Part shown: one piece after another, positions 35,828-46,370 of the stretch
How positions within the stretch are numbered: position 1 is the first letter of the stretch
How the letters are laid out: each line of letters starts with the position of its first letter
Assembly (NCBI GenBank): GCA_947500585.1
Contig: CANMSN010000011.1
Coordinates: 1-64,000 of the forward strand
Direction: 5' to 3'
Length of the DNA stretch: 64,000 nt
Source of the DNA: an uncultured Flavobacteriaceae bacterium
GTDB lineage: Bacteria > Bacteroidota > Bacteroidia > Flavobacteriales > Flavobacteriaceae
The notes under the pieces: generated by a model
The model's database searches: none
What the model saw: the letters and a program-made list of their open reading frames with translations, nothing else
Told to the model about the DNA's origin: nothing
Made by a program: the position numbers and the translations under genes

Positions 35828-35971
35828 GATTTTTTGTTTAATTGACTTTTACAAAGTTAGTTAAATGTTAAGCTTTTTAAGAGCAATTTCGTTTATTTTT
35901 TAACATTAGAAACTTCTTCTTCGGTAATTATTTTATCATTTTTAAACAATAAATATTTTTTTGATTTGTAA

Positions 35972-36000
35972 TTGCTAAATGAATAAATAAAGTATATTTG
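35972..36000 (+). promoter_or_regulatory. Bacteroidota-type promoter of tRNA-Pro
   Basis: TTG (35972-35974), an 18-bp spacer and TATATTTG (35993-36000), an exact TAnnTTTG. It ends 24 bp before the tRNA, giving a short leader. Confidence 0.75.
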
Positions 36001-36024
36001 CAACCCGTTACAAGATAACCATTT

Positions 36025-36099
36025 CGGGGTGTAGCGTAGCCCGGTTATCGCGCCGCGTTTGGGACGCGGAGGTCGCAGGTTCGAATCCTGCCACCCCGA
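36025..36099 (+). tRNA. tRNA-Pro (anticodon UGG)
   Basis: Acceptor arms CGGGGTG (36025-36031) and CACCCCG (36092-36098) pair fully, discriminator A at 36099. Anticodon stem CCGCG/CGCGG encloses TTTGGGA, anticodon TGG at 36060-36062. The T-arm reads GCAGGTTCGAATCCTGC. CCA is not encoded. A 79-codon open frame on the opposite strand is spurious. Confidence 0.97.
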
Positions 36100-36120
36100 C
36101 AAAACTAGTAATAGGTCACA

Positions 36121-36159
36121 AAAAAACACTGTTAATCATATGATTAACAGTGTTTTTTT
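36121..36159 (+). terminator. Terminator after tRNA-Pro
   Basis: A perfect 26-bp palindrome, CACTGTTAATCAT then ATGATTAACAGTG (36127-36152), flanked by A-run and T-run. It can work in both directions. Confidence 0.85.
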
Positions 36160-36596
36160 GTTTTTATACATTTTATTTGATATCAAATAAAAGCATATAA
36201 TCTCAATAAAAAGGTGTACAAGTTGGTGCGCAATTATTTTCTGAAAAGGTATTAACTTCAAATACTTGTTAGACAATTTCATATCAATGTTCAATAGGTT
36301 AAACACTATCACATAGCCCTATATACTTTCAATATCATAGTAATTCAAAAAAGATAAAATAAACTTGATTTTTTGATGTTTTTGAATAAAATAATTGATT
36401 CAAAAAACTAATAAACCAATATCATTTATGAAACTTTGATTTTGTATATTGTTATTGTAATTTCATGGTTTATAAAAGCTTAAAAAATTAATACTACCTT
36501 GTGAAGAATAGCTGTTTTTTTATAAGTTTTCTTGTAGCTATGTAATGTGAAATTAATTTTAAAAAGTATTTTGAATCACTTAAATGGTTACTATAA
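36160..36596 (+). other. Non-coding region upstream of the PUL regulator
   Basis: About 440 bp, very A/T rich, no plausible gene. It must hold the promoter of the hybrid sensor gene; the best -7 candidate, GTATTTTG (about 36566-36573), is imperfect. It lies between tRNA-Pro and the first PUL gene and may contain the left boundary of an acquired locus. Confidence 0.4.
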
Positions 36597-39500
36597 ATGA
36601 ATATTAGAACCTTTGTAATTTTCCTGTGTTTTTTAGTATCAAACTCTGCTCTTGGGCAATTTAACAATTTAAAATTCGAAAATCTAGATACTGTAGATGG
36701 GCTTTCAAGCAGTACTTGTACAGAAATATTTCAAGATAGTGAAGGGTTTTTATGGTTTGGTACAATAGATGGCATTAATAAATATAATGGTTATGAGTTT
36801 GAAATATATAGGTCAGTTTTAAACGATACTACATCTATAAGCAACAATAGAATAAATGCTATTGATGAGGATAAAGAAGGAAACCTTTGGATTGGTACTA
36901 ATAACGGATTAAATTTTTTCAACAAAAAAACTAATAATTTTATACGCGTAAATCTTTATAAATTAATCTCATTATCAAATAATCCTCGAAAAATAATTAA
37001 TGATTTATTATATGATTCAGAAAATAATACACTTTGGGTAGCAACAAATAATGGTGTTATTAAAATTATATTAGAAGATGTTTATAATGATATTAACAAA
37101 TTAAAATTTTCATATTACATACACGATCAATCAAATTTATATTCTATTGACGATAATAGAGTGAATACTATTTTAAAAGATAGAGAAAATACCATTTGGG
37201 TTGGAACAAGTGGAGAACACCTTAACAGATATAATTCAAAAGAAGATAATTTCGAACGTATTCTTATAGAAAACAAAAAACCTTATGAGTTAAATCATAT
37301 TCCAAAAAAGATTTTTATAGATGCAGATAATGATTTTTGGATAGGTAATGATCTTTCTAATTTAGTTTTATGGAATAAAAGTGAAAATAATTTTAGTCAC
37401 ATATCTTTTGTAAATGAGAATGTTCCTTTAAGAGATGTATATCAAGATAAAGATGGATTATTTTGGGTGTCTACCGATGGACATGGTTTATACTTGTTAA
37501 AAAAAGACGAAAGTAAAGTTCATCAGCATATTGTAAATAAAGTTTCAGATGCTTTCTCGCTTCCCAATAATAAGCCTGCTAAAATTTTTGAAGACAAGCA
37601 TGGAATATTCTGGATTGGTAGTTACGATAAAGGCGTAAGTAAATTAGATCCTTCAAAGTATTCATTTGGGCATTATTATTATCAACCAGATAATTCAAAA
37701 GGATTGAGTGAAAAAATAGTACAATCTGTTTTACAAGATTCTAAAGAAAGAATTTGGTTAGGAACTTATAACGGAGGATTAAACCTTTTTAACAAACAAG
37801 ACAACACATTTCAGCATTTTAGCCATAATCCAAAAAATAGTAATTCTTTAAGTTCGAATAGAATTTTATTCACTTTTGAGACTCACGATGGTAATATTTG
37901 GGTTTGTACGCTTGATGGTGGGTTAAATAAATTTAATCCTGAAACAAAAGCTGTGGAAAGGTTTTTGAATGATGAAAAAGACTCGCTATCGATAGCTCAA
38001 AATTCAGTTTGGACGGGTATTGAAGACTCTAAAAATAGGTTATGGCTCGGACTCAGAGATGAGGGGTTAAGTTTATATAATCCAAGTACCAAAAAATTCT
38101 ACAATTATAAAAATACTTCTATTAAAGAAAATAATTTAGTAAGCAACTTTGTTTTTTACCTATTTATAGATTCTAAAGACAGATTACTTGTTGGTACATC
38201 ACTAGGTTTAAATTTTGTGCATTTAGATAGTTTAAAGAATTTTATTCCTAAAGATATAGCATTTTTAGAAGTTCAAGAAAAAGGAATTGAAGGAAATAAT
38301 ATTAATTATATTACCGAAGATCATATTGGTAATATTTGGATAGGAACAGACAGTGGTATTCATAAATTAGATGAAGATTTAAACTTAGTTAAATCATATT
38401 CATCGCAAAATGGCTTACCTAATAATTTTGTAGTTGGAATAAAAGAGGATGATAATCATAATTTTTGGATTACAACAAAAAGTGGACTTTCTAGGTTAAA
38501 CCCAAAAACGCATCAATTTAAAAATTTCAATATACATGATGGTTTGCAAGGAACAGAATATCAAAGTAAATCAATTGAAAAAACCAAAGATGGAAGTATC
38601 ATAATAGGAGGGCTTAATGGTTTTAATATTTTCCACCCTAATGATATATCATTAAAAAGTTCTGCAAAGGTTTTTCCTAAAATAACAAGTTTTAAATTAA
38701 ATAATAAAAAAATAGTAGCTGGCGATACAGTAAATGGAAGAATTTTATTTAATAAATCAATTCAAGAAACAAATAATTTAAAATTGAAATATAATGAAAA
38801 TTACATTTCCCTTGATTTTTTAGCACTCTATTTTGAAAACCCAGAACAAGTTCAATATGCTTATAAAATGTACGGGCTAGATGATGAATTTGTAAATGTC
38901 GGGGCCAGAAGAGATGCAAATTATTCAAACTTGTTACCTGGAGACTATATTTTTGAGGTCAAAGCCTCACTCGATGGCCAATGGGAAACTGCAGAAACTG
39001 CAAAAATTCAGTTTACAATCATGTCACCACCATGGTTTACTTGGTGGGCTTACGCGATTTACTTTATGTTAGGTGTCTTGTTTTTTTGGATTATAATGCG
39101 TTACTACACACAAAAAGTTCAAGAAGCACAGCAACATGATTTAGATCAAATGAAACTTCAGTTTTTTATTAACGTATCACATGAATTCAGAACGCCATTA
39201 ACGCTTATATTAAACCCAGTTGATAAAATACTCTCAAGTTTTAATAATGATTCAGAAACAGTTAAAAACTCTGCTTTATCTATTCAAAGAAGTGCAAGAC
39301 GTTTATTGCATTTGGTAAATCAGTTATTAGACTACAGAAAAATGGATGTTGGTATGGCGCCTTTGCAGTTAGAAAAAGGAGACATTATTAAATTTAGTGA
39401 AGATATTTTTTCTTTATTCAAGGAATTGGCAGCAAAAAAACAGATTGATTATAATTTTACAACCACATCTAAAAGTATATCTTCACTTTTCGATTTTGAT

Positions 39501-40781
39501 AAAATAGAAAAAATAATTACGAATTTAATTTCTAATGCAATTAAATATACTAATGATGGTGGTGAAATAACAGTGAGTATAAATAAAATATCTCAAAGAA
39601 AAAGAAAATCTACTTTGTTCTTTTTTGAAAAAGAAAAAACAAATAATTATCTAGAGATAATTGTTGAAGATACTGGTATTGGACTGAATAAAGAACAGCT
39701 GAAAAATATTTTTTCTCGTTTTTATAATTTAGATATCACTAAAAAAGGAACAGGAATAGGACTTAATTTTACTAAAGCTTTAGTAGAAAAGCATGGTGGT
39801 GAGATTTTTGTTGAAAGTCAACTTAAAAAAGGAAGCAAGTTTATTGTAAGATTACCGTTAGATATAAAAGCTAAACCAGAAAAAGTAGAAAGCGTTAAAA
39901 ATGAGTTTTTAATTAACTCCATGAATTCTGTAGAGTACGAGATGTTAACATCAAACAATGAATTAGATTCAAAAACAGTAAAAACTAATAATGGAAAATT
40001 ACCAACTATATTATTGGTAGAAGATAATAAAGAATTAAGAATACATTTAAAAAACGATTTAGAAGCAAACTATATCGTTAAAGAAGCTGTAAACGGATTT
40101 CAAGGATTAAAAAAGGTAAAAAAACACTATCCAGATATTGTTATAAGTGATGTTATGATGCCAGTAATGGATGGCTTTGAAATGTGTAAAGAAATAAAAA
40201 ATGAGTTTGAAACTTGCCACATACCTGTTTTATTATTAACGGCAAGAACATTAGAAGATGACCGAATAGAAGGCTACAAAAATGGAGCAGATGGTTATTT
40301 ATCAAAACCATTTTCAACAAGTATTTTAAAGGCTAGGATAAAAAATTTACTAGAGGCAAAAAATAGACTAAAACAAAAATTTTCTGAAATTGGAGGTGTG
40401 TTTCCTTCAAGCGAAGTAACTACAAACAATTTAGATGAAGCATTTTTAGATAAAGCTACTAAAATTATTATAAATAATATTAGTGATATTGACTTCAAAC
40501 AAGAGCACCTTTTAAATGAACTAGGTATAGGACGCTCGCAGTTTTATAGAAAAATTAGTTCGCTTACTGGTCATAATCCAAGCTATTTTATTAGAACAAT
40601 AAGATTAAGATATGCTTCAGAATTACTAAAACAAAATAGATATTCTATTAAAGAAGTTACCCACATGTCTGGTTTTAATTCTACAGCTTATTTTAGTAAA
40701 ACTTTCAGAGAACTATTTAATGTAACTCCTACTGAGTATATTGAACAATTTGAAAAAGATAAGATATTGCAGGAAAGTTAA
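36597..40781 (+). CDS. Hybrid two-component system sensor/regulator (HTCS) of the PUL
   Basis: 1394 residues. Signal peptide (1-21), then a periplasmic sensor of two seven-bladed propellers built of Reg_prop repeats (recurrent blades such as GFLWFGTIDGINKYNGYEFE and GNLWIGTNNGLNFFNKKT) to about residue 720, a Y_Y_Y domain (about 735-800) and a transmembrane helix (about 815-838). Cytoplasmic part: HisKA with phosphoacceptor His862 (NVSHEFRTPLT), HATPase (ITNLISNAIKYTNDGGE; DTGIGL; GTGIGL), receiver with Asp1185 (VISDVMMPVMDG) and a C-terminal AraC helix-turn-helix (about 1300-1387). It senses an oligosaccharide in the periplasm and activates the adjacent susC/susD and enzyme operons. All phosphotransfer residues are present. 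Confidence 0.95.
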   Translation: MNIRTFVIFLCFLVSNSALGQFNNLKFENLDTVDGLSSSTCTEIFQDSEGFLWFGTIDGINKYNGYEFEIYRSVLNDTTSISNNRINAIDEDKEGNLWIGTNNGLNFFNKKTNNFIRVNLYKLISLSNNPRKIINDLLYDSENNTLWVATNNGVIKIILEDVYNDINKLKFSYYIHDQSNLYSIDDNRVNTILKDRENTIWVGTSGEHLNRYNSKEDNFERILIENKKPYELNHIPKKIFIDADNDFWIGNDLSNLVLWNKSENNFSHISFVNENVPLRDVYQDKDGLFWVSTDGHGLYLLKKDESKVHQHIVNKVSDAFSLPNNKPAKIFEDKHGIFWIGSYDKGVSKLDPSKYSFGHYYYQPDNSKGLSEKIVQSVLQDSKERIWLGTYNGGLNLFNKQDNTFQHFSHNPKNSNSLSSNRILFTFETHDGNIWVCTLDGGLNKFNPETKAVERFLNDEKDSLSIAQNSVWTGIEDSKNRLWLGLRDEGLSLYNPSTKKFYNYKNTSIKENNLVSNFVFYLFIDSKDRLLVGTSLGLNFVHLDSLKNFIPKDIAFLEVQEKGIEGNNINYITEDHIGNIWIGTDSGIHKLDEDLNLVKSYSSQNGLPNNFVVGIKEDDNHNFWITTKSGLSRLNPKTHQFKNFNIHDGLQGTEYQSKSIEKTKDGSIIIGGLNGFNIFHPNDISLKSSAKVFPKITSFKLNNKKIVAGDTVNGRILFNKSIQETNNLKLKYNENYISLDFLALYFENPEQVQYAYKMYGLDDEFVNVGARRDANYSNLLPGDYIFEVKASLDGQWETAETAKIQFTIMSPPWFTWWAYAIYFMLGVLFFWIIMRYYTQKVQEAQQHDLDQMKLQFFINVSHEFRTPLTLILNPVDKILSSFNNDSETVKNSALSIQRSARRLLHLVNQLLDYRKMDVGMAPLQLEKGDIIKFSEDIFSLFKELAAKKQIDYNFTTTSKSISSLFDFDKIEKIITNLISNAIKYTNDGGEITVSINKISQRKRKSTLFFFEKEKTNNYLEIIVEDTGIGLNKEQLKNIFSRFYNLDITKKGTGIGLNFTKALVEKHGGEIFVESQLKKGSKFIVRLPLDIKAKPEKVESVKNEFLINSMNSVEYEMLTSNNELDSKTVKTNNGKLPTILLVEDNKELRIHLKNDLEANYIVKEAVNGFQGLKKVKKHYPDIVISDVMMPVMDGFEMCKEIKNEFETCHIPVLLLTARTLEDDRIEGYKNGADGYLSKPFSTSILKARIKNLLEAKNRLKQKFSEIGGVFPSSEVTTNNLDEAFLDKATKIIINNISDIDFKQEHLLNELGIGRSQFYRKISSLTGHNPSYFIRTIRLRYASELLKQNRYSIKEVTHMSGFNSTAYFSKTFRELFNVTPTEYIEQFEKDKILQES

Positions 40782-40910
40782 TTAAAGCAATTATTCGACA
40801 CATATCCTATATAAATATAGTGTTCATTAGTAATTGTTTTATACTGGTTTAAAATAATTACTAATAATTATGTAGTATGATAACGAGGGTCTATAAATTC
40901 TTTATACTAA

Positions 40911-40947
40911 CAAAAAACGGCAGTAAACTTTAAAGTTCACTGCCGTT
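40911..40947 (-). terminator. Terminator after susD
   Basis: AACGGCAGT (40916-40924) pairs with ACTGCCGTT (40939-40947), one mismatch, then AACT/AGTT; on the minus strand a T-run follows. It closes the susC-susD transcript and faces the HTCS gene. Confidence 0.8.
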
Positions 40948-40993
40948 CAAAACTAAATAACTAACTCAAAACAATTATTCGAAATTCTTTTAC

Positions 40994-42739
40994 TTAATAA
41001 CCAGGATTTTGTTTCATTGCTGGATTTAATACAATTTGTGCTGAAGGAATTGGGAATAGGTAATTCTTTAAGCTATAGTTTCTCACATTAGCAGGATCAA
41101 TAATTACTGCATCAACAAGACCAACACCAGTTTCTACTTTCTTTGTACCATAGATATAAGCTGCTGGATTATACAATGCTGGATTCGTTTCATATTCGGT
41201 TCCTTCTATGACTTCACCAATAAGGTCTTGACCTAATACTTCTTCTGCAATACCCCATCGATTTAAATCGTTAAAACGATTATTTTCCATGTATAATTCT
41301 ACAGATCTTTCTCTTCTAATTTCTTCCAACATATCTAGGCTATTTGTGGTAACAAAGGCATTGGTTAAAGGAGCTACTCCAGCTCTTTCTCTCAATATGT
41401 TGATTGAAATGTCCAAATCGGCATCTGAAATTGCCCCGTCTCTTTCGTATAAAGCTTCAGCATACGTTAATAATACCTCAGCATAACGTAATTGTGGATA
41501 ATTAAAAGTTTCTCGTCCGTCTTGGAATGTTTCCGCTCTGAACTTTCTACATATAATTGGTGATAAATTTGTACTGCTTATTCCAGTCATGATTAAAGAT
41601 CCGCCTCCTTCAGGAAGATTCTCCCCAAAATAGGATATCATTCTATAGTCTCTATCAATAAATTGATCCGTCATCAAATAATAGCCTTGAAATAAAGGCG
41701 ATTTTTCAATAGGCAATCCATCTAAACTTAAAAATAAATCTAATATATGGCGAGATGGTGAATTTCTACCACCAGTAGTGTGAGAAAAATTGCCTCCAGG
41801 GGTTTTCAACTCACTATCAAAAACACTTTGTATAATATATTCTTTATTAGTAGACTTTCCTAATCCAGCATCGTTACTACCATCTAGAATAAATAAATGA
41901 CGATAGCTTAAATTGTCCAGTTGATCGTTGTAGTTCCATATTTCATATCCTCCATTATCCATGACAGATTTCGCTGCTGTAACGGCTTGACTAATATAAG
42001 TGTCAGAATTATTTGCAGATCCAGAGCCTTCAAAATCTGTTGTGGTACCTACGTATTTTCCCCATGTACCTTCAAATAACAAAACCTCGGCTTTGAAAGC
42101 TTCTGCTGCATACTTACCTATTTTACCCATTTCGCTTTCTGGAACGACATTTGGTAATCCTGTAGCCATAGCCAAATCTAAATCAGCCAATATTTGTTCT
42201 ACTACTTCATATCTACTATTTCTAGGACCATAAAGTGCTTCTTCGCCTACGTCAAATACTTTAGTGGCTAAAGGTACACCACCAAAACGTCTTAATAGCG
42301 CAAAATGATGCCATGCTCTAAAAAAGTAGGCCTCAGCTACATGTCTAGAAATATCTGAAGGGTCACCTTCATACTCTTCTGCTTTTTGTATTAGAATGTT
42401 TGCCTCTCTAAGATAAGCATACCAGTTATGCCAATAGACATCTGTATTTCCAACTGTAGTAGCACCTTGCCCCGCTGGTTGCACCCAAGCGTTAAAATCC
42501 GTTCCAAAATCGGTGATGTCCCCAAAACCGCTATTCCATGAACCACCACCATACGCATTTGTTGGTGAATGTGATTGCAAGCCTCTATAAAAATCATTGG
42601 CAGCCGCCTCGAAATCATCAGGCGAATTAAAAAATGCAGATTCTGTTGTCGCATCTAGTGGGTCAAGATCTAAAAAAGTACTTTCGCAGCCCATTAGCAA
42701 TAGAATTACTGCAGAAAATAAAATTAATATTTTTTTCAT
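40994..42739 (-). CDS. SusD/RagB family surface glycan-binding lipoprotein
   Basis: The ATG at 42739 gives a clean lipoprotein signal (MKKILILFSAVILLLMGC, lipobox Cys about 18); the frame extends 12 codons to an ATG at 42775, which is less likely. 581 residues. SusD features: N-terminal ESTFLDLDPLDATTESAFFN, TPR helices (AEAYFFRAWHHFALLRRFGG) and the C-terminal RYAEVLLTYAEALYERDGAI, NILRERAGV, EEIRRERSVELYMENNRFND and the terminal LNPAMKQNPGY. It forms the lid of the SusC transporter and captures oligosaccharides. It lies 44 bp after susC. Confidence 0.95.
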   Translation of the reverse strand: MKKILILFSAVILLLMGCESTFLDLDPLDATTESAFFNSPDDFEAAANDFYRGLQSHSPTNAYGGGSWNSGFGDITDFGTDFNAWVQPAGQGATTVGNTDVYWHNWYAYLREANILIQKAEEYEGDPSDISRHVAEAYFFRAWHHFALLRRFGGVPLATKVFDVGEEALYGPRNSRYEVVEQILADLDLAMATGLPNVVPESEMGKIGKYAAEAFKAEVLLFEGTWGKYVGTTTDFEGSGSANNSDTYISQAVTAAKSVMDNGGYEIWNYNDQLDNLSYRHLFILDGSNDAGLGKSTNKEYIIQSVFDSELKTPGGNFSHTTGGRNSPSRHILDLFLSLDGLPIEKSPLFQGYYLMTDQFIDRDYRMISYFGENLPEGGGSLIMTGISSTNLSPIICRKFRAETFQDGRETFNYPQLRYAEVLLTYAEALYERDGAISDADLDISINILRERAGVAPLTNAFVTTNSLDMLEEIRRERSVELYMENNRFNDLNRWGIAEEVLGQDLIGEVIEGTEYETNPALYNPAAYIYGTKKVETGVGLVDAVIIDPANVRNYSLKNYLFPIPSAQIVLNPAMKQNPGY

Positions 42740-42783
42740 CTGTTTTGTTTTTAAATTATTTATTGTCTTCTTCATAACCTATA

Positions 42784-45700
42784 TTAAAATGCTAAATTAA
42801 CTCCGAAAGCCACAGTTCTTTGAAACGGATAGATTGTTCTATTACTAGTAGAAGGATCAGGACCCGCAACACTAGTTGGTACATTACCAGCTTCTGGATC
42901 AAAACCATCTTTTACAGTAGTAAACTCAAATAAATCATTACCAGAAAAATAGACCCGTATTTTATCCATAGATAACTTTTTTATGATACTCTCAGGTAAT
43001 GTATATCCTAATACAATTGTTTTTAGACGTATATATTTATTGTCTTGTTGTACGAGATCATTATAATTCCAGTTCCATGCTGCCCTAGCACTATTAGTAG
43101 TTAGTCTAGGGTAAGCAGCACCAGTGTTTTCAGATGTCCATGTTTTACCTAAATAAGCATTTGTTTGGTTCGACCATACACGTGCAAAAGGATAATTCTG
43201 AAAACCATCTCTAAATACAACTTGCTCTAGGGCTCCTTGAAAAAACGCTGTAAAATCAAAACCTTTATACTGAGCGCCTAAATTGATACCAAACACATAA
43301 TGTAGTTGGTTGTCGCCTACAAATTTTACATCACCACCTTCTTCTGCGACATCATCTATATAGCCATTACCATCTAAGTCTACTTTTCTAGTATCTCCTA
43401 TGCGTAGTCCAGATGTACCACCTTCAGCCGGAATCTCACCAGCACCTCCATAAGTATCATAATAAGCATCAACTTCTGCTTGTGTTTGGAAAAAACCATC
43501 AGTTTCATAGGCGAAATAAGAATTTATAGGAAAGCCAACGCGAGTTTGCACCAAACCGAAATTTCCAGTGGTTTGACCTTCCATAGAAATTAACTCATTG
43601 TTGTTATCGCTCATATTCACACCAATATTATAGCTGAAATCACCTTTAGTATCTCTCCAATTTACTGCAACTTCCCAACCTTTAGTTCTTAAATGGCCAG
43701 AGTTGGTAGTAGGAGCACTTCCACCTAATGTTTGTGGGTACTCAACAGGAATTAACATACCTCTGTTATTTTTTTCGAATAAATCTATAGCACCCGTAAG
43801 TCTATTTTGTAAAAAACCAAAATCCAATCCTATGTTTTTTAATTCAACCTCTTCCCACGTACGCATTCTAGTTGTTATAGCATTTACACGAGCAGTAGAA
43901 AATAAACTAGGTGAAGCACCAAATACGGTTGTTCCTTGGTTTATGGTAGAAACATAATCATAACGACCTATACCTGCTTGATTTCCAGTTGTTCCTATAC
44001 TAACACGTAGTTTTAAATTACTCAACTTATCAAAGTCTTCTAAAAATTTCTCTTTATGGATGTTCCATGCAGCAGATACACTTCCAAAAGTTGAATACTT
44101 AAATCCTTCATCAAATCTAGAAGTACCATCTCGACGACCTACTAATTCTAATAAATACTTTTCATCATAATCGTAGTTTACTCTCGCCAACTGGGAATAT
44201 AGCCCCTCATGGTATTGATTACCTGCGTTATCCTCAACACCAGTAGCTACATTCAGGTCAAAAGGCCCTTCAGTTGGAATATCATACCTTCTTGCCCATA
44301 CTCTATCGTAATTATTTAGTTCTGCGGTTAAACCTACCATAGCTTCTATGGCATGCTTATTTATTGCTGTCTTATAATTTAAAAACCCTCCATAGGTTTG
44401 ATACGACTTTCTGATATTTTCAACTTCAATACGTGATCTGTTATTGATAGGGGTTCTAGAAAGTTCCCCTTCCCAACCGTATTGAGGAACCGTTAGAACC
44501 GTTAAATCTTCTCTGGAAGATATTTGGTTAAAAGTGGCATTACCAGTAATACTAAAACCATGACCTATATTGTAGGTACCATTCAAGGATATTTTTGTTA
44601 AGTCTTCGGTAAACTCTTCTCTACCTCCATCGGTGGTTGCTGAAACTGAGTTTGTACCTCCACAACAAGCACCAAAATTAGCATACCATTGTCCTAGTGG
44701 ATTTTTGGCAGGAAAAATTGGGGCGTCTTGCGAAACCAATTGAGTGGTTAACTGCGAAGAAGGTGATGATGTAACACCACGTTGAAATGTGATACCTACA
44801 CCCAAATTAAACTTTTCGGTGATATCAAAATCTGTGTTTAACCTTATATTGTATTGCTTAGCACCATCATAAGCAGTTTTTAAAGCCCCTTGATTGTTCG
44901 CATAGCCTACAGATGCACGGTACCTTGCGGTCTCCGAGGATCCTGATAAACTTAAGGTTTGTTGAATACCAGTATTTGATCCATACAAATCATCATATCT
45001 ATTTGATGGTGCTAAATAAATAGTTCCCCAAAACTGTGTATCGTAAAAGCCTGCTTCACCATTAGCCATTCTTTGCACATTTTCTTCAGACTGCCAACCC
45101 CAGTAATCATTTGTACCGTCTTGCTCTACGGCTTCTAACCATAAGTTACCATATTCTTGCATAGTTATTACTGGTGGACGAAGCCCAAGTGAATTAAATC
45201 TAGTATTGCCATTGTATTCAATTGTTAATTTTCCTTTACCTTTTTTTGTAGTAACCAAAATAACACCATTTGCAGCTCTAGAGCCATATATAGAGGCAGA
45301 TCCATCTTTAAGTACACTTATAGATTCTATATCATCAGGGTTCATTTGGTAAAATTCACTATCATCAAATGCAGGTGCACCATCAATAATTATAAGTGCA
45401 CTACCACCATTTACAGAAGTTGCTCCCCTAATGGTTAAACCAATATCTTCATTTCCAGGTCTTGCTGAATTTCTCGTAACCACCAATCCTGGTGTTTGCC
45501 CTTGTAAGGCTAGGGCAGTGTTGGTTATAGCTCTATCTTGAAAAACCTCAGATGTTACCTGTTCCACGGCACCTGTTAATGTCTCTTTTTTTGCAGTTCC
45601 ATAACCAACCACTACTACTTCGTCAAGTGCTTGAAGGTCTGGTTGTAATGTTATATTAATAGTCGTGTTAGTTCCTACTGCAATTTCTTGAGTTATAAAC

Positions 45701-46002
45701 CCTAAATAAGAAAATACTAATACACTGCTGTTTGATGGAACATTTATAGAGTAGTTACCATCAAAATCGGTTACTGCTCCAACATTGGTACCTTTTACAA
45801 GTACGTTTACTCCAGGTACACCCATGTTATCATCGGCACTTACAACGGTTCCTGTAATTGTTTTGTTTTGTTCAATGTTTGTACTAGTTATTGTGGTGGT
45901 AGCATGTAAATGCGAGGCAGAGCCACACAATAAGAAGCCTATTACCCAGAATAGACTTGCAAAAATTTTCAGTTTTAACTGATTGTGTCTAAGTTTAGCC
46001 AT
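42784..46002 (-). CDS. SusC/RagA family TonB-linked outer membrane transporter
   Basis: 1072 residues. Signal peptide (about 1-35), carboxypeptidase-regulatory-like domain (ITGTVVSADDNMGVPGVNVL, then VKGTNVGAVTDFDGNYSI), a TonB-box-like LDEVVVVGYGTAKKETLTGA, a plug domain with the SusC signature (VLKDGSASIYGSRAANGVIL) and a 22-strand barrel ending VAFGVNLAF with terminal Phe. It imports oligosaccharides together with the SusD lipoprotein using energy from TonB. The susC-susD unit is divergent from the enzyme operon; a conserved 30-bp element lies 79 bp upstream. Confidence 0.96.
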   Translation of the reverse strand: MAKLRHNQLKLKIFASLFWVIGFLLCGSASHLHATTTITSTNIEQNKTITGTVVSADDNMGVPGVNVLVKGTNVGAVTDFDGNYSINVPSNSSVLVFSYLGFITQEIAVGTNTTINITLQPDLQALDEVVVVGYGTAKKETLTGAVEQVTSEVFQDRAITNTALALQGQTPGLVVTRNSARPGNEDIGLTIRGATSVNGGSALIIIDGAPAFDDSEFYQMNPDDIESISVLKDGSASIYGSRAANGVILVTTKKGKGKLTIEYNGNTRFNSLGLRPPVITMQEYGNLWLEAVEQDGTNDYWGWQSEENVQRMANGEAGFYDTQFWGTIYLAPSNRYDDLYGSNTGIQQTLSLSGSSETARYRASVGYANNQGALKTAYDGAKQYNIRLNTDFDITEKFNLGVGITFQRGVTSSPSSQLTTQLVSQDAPIFPAKNPLGQWYANFGACCGGTNSVSATTDGGREEFTEDLTKISLNGTYNIGHGFSITGNATFNQISSREDLTVLTVPQYGWEGELSRTPINNRSRIEVENIRKSYQTYGGFLNYKTAINKHAIEAMVGLTAELNNYDRVWARRYDIPTEGPFDLNVATGVEDNAGNQYHEGLYSQLARVNYDYDEKYLLELVGRRDGTSRFDEGFKYSTFGSVSAAWNIHKEKFLEDFDKLSNLKLRVSIGTTGNQAGIGRYDYVSTINQGTTVFGASPSLFSTARVNAITTRMRTWEEVELKNIGLDFGFLQNRLTGAIDLFEKNNRGMLIPVEYPQTLGGSAPTTNSGHLRTKGWEVAVNWRDTKGDFSYNIGVNMSDNNNELISMEGQTTGNFGLVQTRVGFPINSYFAYETDGFFQTQAEVDAYYDTYGGAGEIPAEGGTSGLRIGDTRKVDLDGNGYIDDVAEEGGDVKFVGDNQLHYVFGINLGAQYKGFDFTAFFQGALEQVVFRDGFQNYPFARVWSNQTNAYLGKTWTSENTGAAYPRLTTNSARAAWNWNYNDLVQQDNKYIRLKTIVLGYTLPESIIKKLSMDKIRVYFSGNDLFEFTTVKDGFDPEAGNVPTSVAGPDPSTSNRTIYPFQRTVAFGVNLAF

Positions 46003-46080
46003 AAAATTGTTGTTTAAAAAGTTTAATATTTGTTAGTTAAAATCATTAGTACAATTTTAAAGACAAAGAATATAAGTAAT

Positions 46081-46110
46081 GATAAATTATTATTCAATGA
46101 TGATAAATTA
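46081..46110 (-). promoter_or_regulatory. 30-bp PUL element E1 (susC side)
   Basis: On the minus strand this reads TAATTTATCATCATTG followed by AATAATAATTTATC. It matches element E2 (46341-46370, plus strand) at 28 of 30 positions in opposite orientation. A dyad TTATCAT/ATGATAA is complete in E2 and partial here. On the minus strand a near-consensus -7 box ATTCTTTG (46071-46064) begins about 10 bp downstream, so E1 would cover the -33 region of the susC promoter. Best explained as an operator for the HTCS. Confidence 0.7.
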
Positions 46111-46340
46111 TAGTTCTTTATTGCGATTTTACTAATTAGTTACCCTAAAGAGTATGTGTAATTATCAATTTAAAACTTTCACTTTGTTTAGAATAGAGTT
46201 AGATATTAGGTAATCACTAGTTATTCTTAAACATTTAAGTTGTAATTTTTAATATTTTCTTATCTAAGCTCAACTATGGGATTAATAGGGTGTAGTATGT
46301 TTTTTCAAATTTGAAGTAATAAAATGGATTAAAAGAATGA

Positions 46341-46370
46341 TAGTTTATCATCATTGAATGATAATTTATC
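46341..46370 (+). promoter_or_regulatory. 30-bp PUL element E2 (enzyme-operon side)
   Basis: TAGTTTATCATCATTG then AATGATAATTTATC, facing the GH88 gene 100 bp away. It contains the dyad TTATCAT-CATTGA-ATGATAA and mirrors E1 across the 467-bp susC/GH88 intergenic region (46003-46469). The remaining intergenic sequence shows no gene or other repeat. Confidence 0.7.

Noticed and set aside
35893-36129. 78-codon open frame on the minus strand across the tRNA-Pro gene
   Set aside because: It is the antisense of a perfect tRNA, with its promoter and terminator; coding potential is accidental.
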